Assembly (NCBI GenBank): GCA_000733415.1 | Contig: KL662191.1 | Span: forward strand, 62,408-82,456 | DNA from: [Leptolyngbya] sp. JSC-1 | GTDB taxonomy: Bacteria; Cyanobacteriota; Cyanobacteriia; Elainellales; Elainellaceae | Reading direction: 5' to 3' | DNA: 20,049 nucleotides | Translations under genes and position numbers: made by a program | Part shown: piece after piece, positions 13,836 through 20,049 of the stretch | Layout of the letters: the number at the start of each line of letters is the position of its first letter | How positions within the stretch are numbered: the stretch's first letter is position 1 | The notes under the pieces: model-generated | Databases searched by the model: none | What the model saw: the letters and a program-made list of their open reading frames with translations, nothing else | What the model was told of the DNA's origin: nothing

Positions 13836-14585
13836 GTTTCCCTTCCTATGAATCACTTCGATCCGAACTTGTTCAATCGACTGGTTTAATCGAACAGTCG
13901 TTCAACCCGAACGTAAGAACCCTGCCCTGCCCCCTTCACTGCAGGAGCAAGGAAGCTGGCGCAGCCTCAAGCAACAGCAAATACTGGTGATCAAGTCCGT
14001 GCGAATTAGGGCAAGAATTTACCCGGCATTCTTTAGGTTATCTTAATTTTTTGCCCTGTTCGTGGGTTCAATCAAAAATATATCAGGAATGTAATAAGCC
14101 CATCTTTGAATCTTCTTAGCAGATGAATAAAAATAATTTATGTTTGTTAAATAAAGTAACGATATGCACAGACATGCCAAGAACCTGTAAAATCTCAGCA
14201 CAAAACTTCATAGGTTTTCAGTCTGTGTAGAGCAGTCACTCACTGTTTGATGAAGCTAGGTTATGAGCTTGAGTGGAAGCTAGGAGGCTGAGAGATTGGC
14301 GAGGGCATCTCACTTGGCAGAGACAGGAGGTGCCCCATACAGCAGAATCACCATAATCTAATCACCAACCTCACTGTTTGCTTCCATATTTGCTTCCATA
14401 ACTTCATGAACAGATGTTAAAGCGAATAGGATTGGCTTCCATAGGACTATAGAGGTGAATTCACGCAAATTGGTCTTTTCCTCAAAAAGTTTTAATTTTT
14501 GGAGATGAATTCTACTGACCTCTGCCATCTCCTCCTAACCGGAGGTTAATCTAGGTTAGGGTCAACCAAAGCAACGGGGCATGCT
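13836..14585. promoter_or_regulatory. Long divergent spacer between rbcL and the DUF1361 gene
   Basis: 750 bp without a credible gene. Near rbcL it has direct repeats GTTCAATCGA (13871-13880) and GTTTAATCGA (13884-13893), with a looser third copy at 13900-13910, and an inverted repeat CGACTG/CAGTCG (13878-13883, 13895-13900). The middle (14040-14160) is AT-rich and is the most likely promoter zone for rbcL, but I cannot place a -35/-10 pair. GGGCATCTC (14303-14311)/GAGGTGCCC (14327-14335) forms a 9-bp hairpin with one wobble pair. GCTTCCATA occurs at 14380-14388, 14392-14400 and 14435-14443. rbcL genes of other filamentous cyanobacteria have long leaders, which would fit. Confidence 0.55.
14531..14560 (+). 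promoter_or_regulatory. Mutually exclusive hairpins upstream of the DUF1361 gene
   Basis: CCTCC (14531-14535) can pair with GGAGG (14541-14545). Alternatively CCTAACC (14534-14540) pairs with GGTTAGG (14554-14560). The two pairings overlap and cannot coexist. The same segment holds the direct repeat AGGTTA at 14543-14548 and 14553-14558, so it may instead be a DNA operator. It ends 25 bp before ATG 14586. Confidence 0.4.
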
Positions 14586-15230
14586 ATGAGAGAAAGGCTG
14601 TATGAAGTTTTCCTCGCGTTTTCAAATGTTTATAGCGGCTGGATTCTCTGGAATCTGTTTCTTGCGGTTATCCCATTGGTGCTGAGCTTCTGGCTGTTCC
14701 GCCGACCAAAAATTTCTCGCACCTTTGTTTGGTGGCTCGTTTGGGTCATTTTTTTAGCGTTTTTGCCCAACGCTCCCTACCTGCTGACCGATATTATTCA
14801 CCTGATTCGCGGTACCCGGGCCGGAATCTCGATGTGGGTAGTCGGCCTGATCCTGATTCCGCTCCATATCACGGCAATTTTAGGCGGTTTTGCAGCCTAT
14901 GTGGTGTCCCTGATCAATCAGGGCTACTATCTCCGCAAGCAGGGCGCGAGCCGAACGATCATCTGGGCAGTAGAACTCTTAATGCACCTGCTCTGCGCAA
15001 TTGGGGTCTATATCGGGCGGTTTCGCCGCTTCAATAGCTGGGATCTCGTTACCGAGCCAGGTAACGTCTTGATTACAACCTTGGATGATCTGACCAGCAA
15101 ACAGCCGGTAGCAGTGATGGCGATTACTTTTGTGATTCTAACGGTGTTCTATTGGATCATGAAACAAGTGACGCTGGGGCTGTACTTACGCTACCGCTAC
15201 TGGCGCATGGGTAAAGAAGTACTGGAGTAA
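14586..15230 (+). CDS. DUF1361 integral membrane protein
   Basis: A 214-residue inner-membrane protein with about five to six hydrophobic segments. These include WILWNLFLAVIPLVLSFWLF (19-38), a segment near 48-62 and those centred near 85, 105, 130 and 185. The motif FLPNAPYLLTDIIHL (about 58-72) and RRFNSWD (about 147-153) are hallmarks of the DUF1361 family, whose function is unknown. No catalytic residues can be proposed. It probably forms a two-gene operon with the cold-shock/DUF1294 gene: the two are 7 bp apart and the second uses a TTG start, suggesting translational coupling. ATG 14586 is the first in-frame start and sits just after the alternative-hairpin leader. Confidence 0.85.
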   Translation: MRERLYEVFLAFSNVYSGWILWNLFLAVIPLVLSFWLFRRPKISRTFVWWLVWVIFLAFLPNAPYLLTDIIHLIRGTRAGISMWVVGLILIPLHITAILGGFAAYVVSLINQGYYLRKQGASRTIIWAVELLMHLLCAIGVYIGRFRRFNSWDLVTEPGNVLITTLDDLTSKQPVAVMAITFVILTVFYWIMKQVTLGLYLRYRYWRMGKEVLE

Positions 15231-15237
15231 TTCAGAG

Positions 15238-15906
15238 TTGGCTAAGGACCCCAAAGCAAACTCTCGTCAACCCGTTCTGCGCCGAGGTCAGCTGATCGAG
15301 TGGCAAGACAAGCGCGGCTTTGGCTTTATCAAACCGGATGATGGCAGCCGCCGAGTGTTTCTGCATATTTGTGATCTGAAAGAGTCCACCCGTCGGCCTC
15401 AGGTGGGGGATGTGATTTACTACCAGCTCGGACAAGATCGGGATGGCAAACAGCGAGCTTGTCATGCTTTTATTGAAGGAGCCAGGGTCAAGCCTTGGTT
15501 GCGAGTTTCGGAGTTGGAAAGCCGTTTATCGCAATCGCTGCCTCGACCTGCTTTAGCGTTAGAACTGGTGCTATTGTCCTGCTTGCCAGTTTTAGGTTCC
15601 GCGCATTTTTGGTGGGTAACGGCCAATCCGATACCGCTAGTGCTCTACCCGCTAATGAGTGGGTTGACCTTTGCCCTTTACGCCCATGACAAATCGCGGG
15701 CACGACAGGGCAAGTGGCGAGTCTCAGAAAATACGCTGCATTTGTGTGAGCTGCTGGGCGGCTGGCTGGGAGCCTTGATTGCTCAACGACGCTTGCACCA
15801 TAAGAGCCGTAAGCGGTCGTACCAGCTTATTTTCTGGGCAATCGTCATCTTCCATCTAGCGTTTTGGTGCCATTGGCTGTTTTTAAGGCGAATTTCGATG
15901 CGGTAG
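15238..15906 (+). CDS. Cold-shock domain fused to DUF1294 membrane domain
   Basis: A 222-residue two-domain protein. Residues 15-84 are an OB-fold cold-shock domain with RNP1 RGFGFI (26-31) and RNP2 VFLHI (40-44), predicted to bind single-stranded nucleic acid. From about 105 a DUF1294 domain follows. It has hydrophobic segments at 105-120, 128-148, 170-182 and 198-216 and the family signature YAHDKSRARQGKWRVSE (148-164) with ELLGGWLGALIAQR. Such fusions occur widely, but the role is unknown; a membrane-anchored RNA-binding protein is the simplest reading. The start is TTG 15238, since no in-frame ATG precedes the cold-shock domain. GGAG at 15224-15227 lies inside the end of the upstream gene, which points to coupling. 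Confidence 0.85.
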   Translation: MAKDPKANSRQPVLRRGQLIEWQDKRGFGFIKPDDGSRRVFLHICDLKESTRRPQVGDVIYYQLGQDRDGKQRACHAFIEGARVKPWLRVSELESRLSQSLPRPALALELVLLSCLPVLGSAHFWWVTANPIPLVLYPLMSGLTFALYAHDKSRARQGKWRVSENTLHLCELLGGWLGALIAQRRLHHKSRKRSYQLIFWAIVIFHLAFWCHWLFLRRISMR

Positions 15907-15944
15907 GTTGGCTTAAGCTTTGTCCTGCTTGATGCTGAATAAAT

Positions 15945-16064
15945 GGCAGTTAAAACCGCCGCCATACAGACTAAGTCGGTCCGCACCGACTCATCGCCAA
16001 GTAGTTGTTGCTGAGGAACCCGCGAAGGCGGGTTTTGTCTGTGTAGACGCAGTTTCTAACCGCC
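15945..16064. repeat. Three-way-junction inverted-repeat element containing a terminator-like hairpin
   Basis: Imperfect outer arms of about 27 bp (15945-15971 and 16037-16064, starting GGCaGTTAaAA and ending TaACCGCC) enclose two perfect hairpins. The first is AGTCGGT (15974-15980)/ACCGACT (15985-15991). The second is AACCCGC (16017-16023)/GCGGGTT (16028-16034), followed by TTG. The second stem resembles an intrinsic terminator for the DUF1361/DUF1294 operon and is usable in both directions. I recognise the GCGGGTTTTGTCTGTGTAG part as typical of a dispersed palindromic repeat common in Leptolyngbya/Oscillatoria-type genomes. Its size and fold match the element at 6871-7017. Confidence 0.65.
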
Positions 16065-16090
16065 AGTATTTGGATTTGTCGTTCGATCAG

Positions 16091-17158
16091 CTAAACCTCG
16101 ACTAGCTGCGGTTCATCTACAGTGTCAGCCTGCCAGCCGTACTGGCTCAACCGCTCGATTGCCTGGTCGATCAAGGCTAGCCCCTGCTCCAGGTTTTCGA
16201 TTACCGCCAGTTTGCCGCGCAGCTCTGCCGCATCTTGAAAGCCTTTGGCGTACCAAGTCATATGTTTGCGGGACTGCCGGATTCCCCGTTCGCCCTTGTA
16301 GTCCCACAGCATTTCCAGATGGTCGCGGGCGCACTGAAGCCGTTCAATCGGAGACGGAGGAGTCCGCGGTTCGCCAGTCTTGAGGAAATGATCGACTTCG
16401 CCCACCAGAAACGGATAGCCTAGAGTACCGCGCGAGCACATCACCCCATCCGCTCCCGTCATCTCCAGACACCGCACCGCCGCCTCGACCGAAAAAATAT
16501 CGCCGTTGGCAATCACCGGAATCGACAGCACTGCTTTGACGCGGGCAATCCATTCCCAGCGGGCCGGTCCGTTATAGCCCTGAGCGCGGGTGCGTCCGTG
16601 TAGCGTCAGCATTTGGGCACCGGCATCCTGCATCCGCTGGGCAAACTCGACCGCGTTGATTTCCTTATCGCTCCAGCCAATCCGGGTTTTGACCGTGACC
16701 GGCACATCTACGGCTTTCACCACCGAGCGCACAATTGCTTCCGCCACGTCCGGTTGCCGCAGCAGCGAGGAACCACCGCCATTTTTGGTGATTTTGTTCA
16801 CCGGACAACCCATATTGATATCGACCGTATCGGCTCCTTCTGCAACCGCCATCTGAGCCGCTTCTGCTAAAAAATCGGGGCGACAGTCGAACAACTGGAT
16901 GCTGATGGGCCGCTCGTTCGGGTCAATTTCCATGATCTTGGGCAACTGCTTGACATAGTGCAGCCCGGTGGCATTGACCATTTCGGTATACATCATGGAT
17001 GTAGGAGCATAGCGCCGCACCAACCGCCGAAAGACCAGATCCGTCACGCCCGACAGCGGAGATTGCAACACCCGACTATTGACCTCAAAATTGCCAATCT
17101 TCAGCGGGGTAGACAGGCGAGCCTTCAGAGCAGGAGACAGCGTAACCATGATTGACAT
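16091..17158 (-). CDS. dusB: tRNA-dihydrouridine synthase, DusB-like
   Basis: An FMN/NADPH enzyme that reduces uridine to dihydrouridine in the D-loop of tRNA. The 355-residue TIM-barrel protein shows the FMN-binding start SPLSGVTD (33-40), QLFDCRP, and the catalytic loop NMGCPVNK with the proton donor Cys118. It also has TVKTRIGW (Lys157, Arg159), TLHGRTR (185-191, His187), the phosphate-binding IANGD (216-220) and CSRGTLGYPFL. The last ~100 residues are the helical tRNA-binding domain. The C-terminal tail is a few residues longer than usual. ATG 17156 is used here; ATG 17147 three codons in is possible. It stands alone, converging with the DUF1294 operon across the structured repeat. Confidence 0.93.
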   Translation of the reverse strand: MSIMVTLSPALKARLSTPLKIGNFEVNSRVLQSPLSGVTDLVFRRLVRRYAPTSMMYTEMVNATGLHYVKQLPKIMEIDPNERPISIQLFDCRPDFLAEAAQMAVAEGADTVDINMGCPVNKITKNGGGSSLLRQPDVAEAIVRSVVKAVDVPVTVKTRIGWSDKEINAVEFAQRMQDAGAQMLTLHGRTRAQGYNGPARWEWIARVKAVLSIPVIANGDIFSVEAAVRCLEMTGADGVMCSRGTLGYPFLVGEVDHFLKTGEPRTPPSPIERLQCARDHLEMLWDYKGERGIRQSRKHMTWYAKGFQDAAELRGKLAVIENLEQGLALIDQAIERLSQYGWQADTVDEPQLVEV

Positions 17159-17319
17159 TAGATTAGAAGAAACAGTAATTGCTGAATTGGAAGAATTGTC
17201 ACAGTCTTCAATTCTGCTTCAGATCTAATCCTAGACAGAACCGCCTCTGCTTGGGCAAAAATTTATAAATAAACGAGTACAATTTAGCCTTGCAGTTTGC
17301 CCCACAGTCCCATTGCTCT

Positions 17320-17481
17320 ATGCCCAAAGTCCTCAACCCGAACGAAACCTATACGTTCACCCGCTACACCGAACTGCCCTACGACCGATAGGACATTTTG
17401 GCGGATTTGCACTGCACGATTTCGAGTCAATCCCTTAGCCAATCTCGCCCAATTCCTCAGCCCACTCCTAGCCCAGCTTGA
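17320..17481 (+). pseudogene. Remnant of a cyanobacterial hypothetical gene with an in-frame stop
   Basis: ATG 17320 opens a frame reading MPKVLNPNETYTFTRYTELP, which I recognise as the conserved N-terminus of a cyanobacterial hypothetical protein (MPKxLxPxxxYTFxxYFELP, then xDILAxL). A TAG at 17389-17391 interrupts it after 23 codons. The frame then resumes as DILADLHCTISS, exactly the expected continuation, and ends at TGA 17479-17481 after low-complexity Pro/Ser codons. The rest of the gene is missing and the tail overlaps the next gene on the minus strand. It is a dead fragment. Function of intact relatives is not known to me; some look nuclease-associated. Confidence 0.45.
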
Positions 17482-17893
17482 GTTCAATCGAAACGCCCTT
17501 GAGCTGTTCGTTGGGATGGGCTTGCAGATAAGACTGCACCATCTGCTGACAGGCTTCTAGATAGCCAAAGGCCACCGAGAGCTGCGGCCAGGATGGCGTT
17601 TTGCTGAACTTGATGCCCTGAGCTTTAGCCGCTTGACGACAGGCTGTATAAGAACCATAGCGCCGCTCTAACTCGGCTCGCTCGATTGGGATGGGAGCCG
17701 CAGGCAGCAGGGCCGCGACCTCAGTTCCGGGTAAGGCCGCCCTCGCGGGTACCGTTTCGACTGGTTCGACCTGTTCGCGCAGTCGATTGACGGCTACCTG
17801 GGCCACGGTAAAAATGGCCGCCGCGTTCTGGAGATCCTGCTGCTGATTTTCTTTGAGCTGCTCTAGCAGTTGGTTGATGCGTTTTTTGCCCAT
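17468..17893 (-). CDS. Uncharacterised cyanobacterial protein (141 aa)
   Basis: Not recognised as a named family. Residues 1-30 are polar and helical (KKRINQLLEQLKENQQQDLQ) and could form a short coiled coil. An Ala/Pro/Val linker follows (about 38-70). The conserved-looking part is C-terminal: LERRYGSYTACRQAAKAQGI, then FSKTPSWPQLSVAFGYLEAC and helices to the end. That pattern resembles a small helical DNA- or protein-binding domain, but no specific function can be claimed. It is 5 bp downstream of the 199-residue gene on the same strand, so the two form an operon and may act together. No clear ribosome-binding site precedes ATG 17893. Confidence 0.7.
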   Translation of the reverse strand: MGKKRINQLLEQLKENQQQDLQNAAAIFTVAQVAVNRLREQVEPVETVPARAALPGTEVAALLPAAPIPIERAELERRYGSYTACRQAAKAQGIKFSKTPSWPQLSVAFGYLEACQQMVQSYLQAHPNEQLKGVSIELKLG

Positions 17894-17898
17894 GAGGT

Positions 17899-18498
17899 TT
17901 AATCATCCAGCAACGAGCGATTGATCGATGCCGGGTCTTGATACATTTGCGGATTCTCGCGCCGGTCGGCATCAGTTCCGTAAGGGTTGGTTCGATTCGC
18001 TTGATCTGGTAAGGCTTGAGATGGAGGCTCACCGAGCAACGGCTCCTTCTCATCGCGCCAGAACAAGATGATAGCTTTCAAAGCTTGGATAAACCGAAAG
18101 AAGCGGTTCGGCTGGGCCATAAAGCCGACCGGATTGTCAATGTCGGCAATCGCATCGTAAGCTGCGGTGAGCTGATCGAAATGGCCAGACATGATTTGAA
18201 CTTGCTGACTCAATTCTGCTACTACCTGTTGATTCTTGACGGCTAGCTGCTGTTTGTCTAGCTCAAGCTGGTTAATTAGCTGCTGCATCTGAGCAACATT
18301 GGCTCTGAGTTGCAGAGTTTTCTGCTTGTGCTCTTCGTTACGGCGGACTAGTTGGGCACGACTGCGGTTGGTGAAAATCAAACAGTCCCGCATTTCGGTA
18401 TAAAGCTGCTCGGCTTCGACGGGAGGAAGTTGGGCGATGGTTTTAGGAAAGTCAGTCGCGGGACGAAAGCGGGCAGAGGATTGCTGAGGAGTTGCCAT
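17899..18498 (-). CDS. Uncharacterised coiled-coil protein (199 aa)
   Basis: Not recognised. The frame is open from a GTG at 18564, but ATG 18496-18498 (MATPQQSSARFRP) is the better start. The region between holds a 15-bp palindrome that looks regulatory. Residues about 30-55 (LPPVEAEQLYTEMRDCLIFT) precede a long coiled coil (about 55-115, RRNEEHKQKTLQLRANVAQM and LELDKQQLAVKNQQVVAELS). NPVGFMAQPNRFFRFIQALK, next to a hydrophobic AIILFW, may be an amphipathic or weakly membrane-contacting segment. The C-terminus is polar, acidic and disordered. It lies directly upstream of the 141-residue gene. A structural or scaffold role is only a guess. Confidence 0.65.
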   Translation of the reverse strand: MATPQQSSARFRPATDFPKTIAQLPPVEAEQLYTEMRDCLIFTNRSRAQLVRRNEEHKQKTLQLRANVAQMQQLINQLELDKQQLAVKNQQVVAELSQQVQIMSGHFDQLTAAYDAIADIDNPVGFMAQPNRFFRFIQALKAIILFWRDEKEPLLGEPPSQALPDQANRTNPYGTDADRRENPQMYQDPASINRSLLDD

Positions 18499-18525
18499 TG
18501 CTGCACCAATACGGATAACACACAG

Positions 18526-18540
18526 ATTCAGTGACTGAAT
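18526..18540. promoter_or_regulatory. 15-bp palindrome, candidate operator upstream of the coiled-coil gene
   Basis: ATTCAGT-G-ACTGAAT, a perfect 7-bp inverted repeat with one central base, lies 28-42 bp upstream of ATG 18498 on the minus-strand gene. Its size and position fit a dimeric repressor site. If the GTG at 18564 were the true start, it would be coding. Confidence 0.45.
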
Positions 18541-18653
18541 GTCACTCTGACTCGATCCTGACACAACAAAACAGCCATGATAGGCGTAAAAACTCTGATT
18601 TCACAGAACCTTGATGAAGTCGATGCATAGGTGATCTGCGTTGACCTGATCTC

Positions 18654-18920
18654 CTAACCCGATGCCGAATCGTTTGCTCTCCAAGCGCTCAACCACTGCA
18701 TTGGCCTCCGCTGCAACTTCTGTAAATCTTTTTCCAGGTCAATCTCCGCTAGGTTGGCACGATAGCGCTGGTCGGAGGTATGGGTCACAATCACTGGGGC
18801 ATGTCCAAATTGATCGGCAGTTAGATCAATGATTAATTCGTTACCTTTTACCCAACAGTGATTACACCAAATTCCGTCGCATCCAAGCATTCCCACCTGG
18901 GCTTGGGGAGTGCCATCCAT
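18654..18920 (-). CDS. Probable truncated hypothetical protein with HCWV...DLTADQF motif
   Basis: An 88-codon frame from ATG 18918-18920. The core GCDGIWCNHCWVKG...LIIDLTADQFGHAPVIVT resembles a widespread uncharacterised group with an H-W...D-LTADQF signature that may share a transglutaminase/papain-like fold; this is recollection, not a search. Intact members should have 30-50 more N-terminal residues before the GCDG segment. Here a TGA lies seven codons upstream of the ATG, and the ORF overlaps the preceding gene by 59 bp in another frame. I therefore suspect the N-terminus is lost or frameshifted. The C-terminal part (DLEKDLQKLQRRPMQWLSAW) reads as normal protein. It could still be a short functional gene. 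Confidence 0.5.
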   Translation of the reverse strand: MDGTPQAQVGMLGCDGIWCNHCWVKGNELIIDLTADQFGHAPVIVTHTSDQRYRANLAEIDLEKDLQKLQRRPMQWLSAWRANDSASG

Positions 18921-19395
18921 GTCTTGGGGCAGGCGTCAGCTTTCCGGTTGCTTCTTTGACTGCGATGGATTCAGCCTCAGTAGACTCACTCTGCCACAGC
19001 GTTGCCAAGAATGCTTCGACTCCATTCTCAGTGGCTGACTCCAGGTGTGTGGGATTGAGCTTGGCATACTCAAAGCCAAAGGCCACCAGTTCTCTCAGGC
19101 ATTGGGCATCGAACACTGCCTCCTCTGAGAGTGATTCCACATTCGTCGCCGCCTGCACCAAGTTGTGGACAAAGCGCAGTGCCCCCAGTGGGTTCTCTAC
19201 TCCATCGAGCAGCGTATCGAGCGCTGTCATCCCGCGTTGCAGTTCGGCTCGAATCTCGGCATTGGGTCTGGGAGTGCTGGGGTCACTCGGTAACTGTGCG
19301 CGCCACAAGGAATCGAGGAAATCCGGGGTGGTGGTGGTGGCGGTATCGGGAGCCAATGCGAGTTTGAGGGCGACATAGGTGCGCCCCAACTCCAA
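18862..19395 (-). pseudogene. 5'-truncated remnant of an unrecognised gene
   Basis: A 177-codon frame that begins at TTG 19393, two codons after an in-frame TGA. Its first residues (ELGRTYVALKLALAPD) read like the inside of a domain, not an N-terminus. A helical body follows (LQRGMTALDTLLDGVENPLG, LRFVHNLVQAATNVESLSEE, CLRELVAFGFEYAKLN). The last ~25 residues (PAPRHGWHSPSPGGNAWMRR) are low in protein character and overlap the next gene in another frame. Both ends therefore look damaged. The family is not recognised. The 554 bp upstream carry only repeats, consistent with a deletion or insertion having removed the 5' part. Confidence 0.45.
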
Positions 19396-19949
19396 ATATC
19401 ATTTCAAATCACCAGTGTCTCTCAAACTAAAGTCAGCAGAATCTGAACGCAAAGAATAATCAACTGATTAGAAGTCACACATATTGATTATTCAGTTGAA
19501 GAAGGAGCGCATAGACCAAAAATACTGCATTGAACATAACTCACTGGGGCAACCTTCGGCAGGAATGCTCAACTTGCCGGCAGGACAAAGCTAGGAGCTA
19601 GTAGTTTTGGCTCAGTGGGGTGTACCGAGCATTCAAGCATTCTAAATTGAGAAGAGCTGATGTGGCTGTGGAGGCTGCAACTAGCGCAATCTGACCAGGC
19701 TACTCAATTTGATGCCGTATCAGTAAACTTCTTGAATTAGTTTTGATTTGTACAACAAAATGTAAATTTAACGCTGAGATTAGATGAGGTTTAGATGAAG
19801 TTTGATTGTGTCTTGGGGTGCTGCAACTAGCGCAGCGATGTCTCTAGGGTGCATCCCAGTTATGTAATAGGTAGAAATGCTTAACAGGTCAGTTCAGAGC
19901 ATCTCCATTATGCTTAAGGAATTAATTGCTGACCTCTGAGGTGCAACGA
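19396..19949. other. Gene-free, repeat-bearing stretch upstream of the ISKra4-like element
   Basis: No credible coding frame. Perfect inverted repeats are TCAACTGA (19460-19467)/TCAGTTGA (19492-19499) and GAATGCTC (19563-19570)/GAGCATTC (19627-19634). A 15-bp direct repeat GCTGCAACTAGCGCA occurs at 19674-19688 and 19820-19834. The section after about 19845 (TAGGGTGCATCCC) is probably the left end of the insertion sequence whose transposase starts at 19950. Confidence 0.5.
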
Positions 19950-20049
19950 ATGGACGCCGATAAATTGCAACAAATCCAAGACCATGCTCGTGCCATTGCC
20001 GCCTTGCTATATGAGGAAACAGCACCGGAACAATTGACGACGCTAGAAG
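19950..20049 (+). CDS. Transposase N-terminus, probably ISKra4 family (cut by window end)
   Basis: ATG 19950 with GAGG at 19938-19941 starts a frame that stays open to the window end (33 codons). The sequence MDADKLQQIQDHARAIAALL followed by YEETAPEQLTTLE matches my recollection of the N-terminus of cyanobacterial ISKra4-family transposases (xKLxQIQxHAxAIAxLLYEETxPEQLTxLE). The catalytic core lies outside the window. The family call is tentative. Confidence 0.6.
   Translation, partial: MDADKLQQIQDHARAIAALLYEETAPEQLTTLE

Noticed and set aside
13032..13889. A 285-codon open frame on the plus strand, antisense to rbcL.
   Set aside because: It is the mirror of a highly conserved, codon-biased gene; the translation is rich in Arg/His/Val with no recognisable domain.
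14147..14159. A TTA-N7-TAA match to the LysR-type (CmpR/RbcR) consensus upstream of rbcL.
   Set aside because: The match is real, but it lies in an AT-rich stretch where it is expected by chance, and its distance to a promoter is unknown.
1..20049. tRNA genes, CRISPR arrays and toxin-antitoxin pairs.
   Set aside because: No tRNA T-loop/acceptor combination, no regularly spaced repeats with unique spacers, and no recognisable toxin or antitoxin were seen.

Overview
The window comes from a beta-cyanobacterium, probably a filamentous Leptolyngbya- or Phormidium-like form. The evidence is a form IB rbcL-rbcX-rbcS operon, a Rubisco activase with a C-terminal small-subunit-like domain, cyanobacterial-type IS630 and ISKra4-like transposase fragments, purine-rich microsatellites and multi-hairpin intergenic repeats. 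The genus is inferred from protein character only.

Layout. Positions 1-568: the 3' end of an IS630-type element abuts a VOC (glyoxalase-fold) gene that has lost its C-terminus. Positions 681-6791 (+): a five-gene aminophosphonate operon with a PhnS-like lipoprotein, an ATPase, a fused double-domain permease, a phosphonatase-like HAD hydrolase and a FAD-dependent amine oxidase; no phnW-type transaminase is present. Positions 6792-7153: a purine microsatellite and a three-way-junction repeat. Positions 7154-7840 (-): a small RTX protein, divergent from hslO (8056-8967, +). Positions 8990-13835: the carbon-fixation block. rbcL, rbcX, rbcS and rca all lie on the minus strand. Between rbcS and rca, on the plus strand, sit two tandem paralogous genes of about 100 codons that I cannot assign to any family.

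Positions 13836-14585 form a long spacer with the rbcL leader and several repeats. Positions 14586-15906 (+): a DUF1361 membrane protein, then a cold-shock/DUF1294 membrane fusion, closed by a second multi-hairpin repeat with a terminator-like stem. Positions 16091-17158 (-): a tRNA-dihydrouridine synthase. Positions 17320-19395: a nonsense-interrupted gene fragment, two intact but unrecognised cyanobacterial genes and two overlapping gene remnants. Positions 19396-20049: a gene-free repeat-rich stretch and the start of an ISKra4-like transposase.

How the genes work together. The phosphonate operon is read as import, oxidative deamination and P-C hydrolysis of an aminophosphonate. RbcX and Rca serve the Rubisco encoded beside them: the RbcX recognition motif is visible at the RbcL C-terminus. 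The best candidates for something undescribed are the small-gene pair between rca and rbcS with the duplicated 11-mer/hairpin block behind it, and the two structurally alike three-way-junction repeats at 6871-7017 and 15945-16064.
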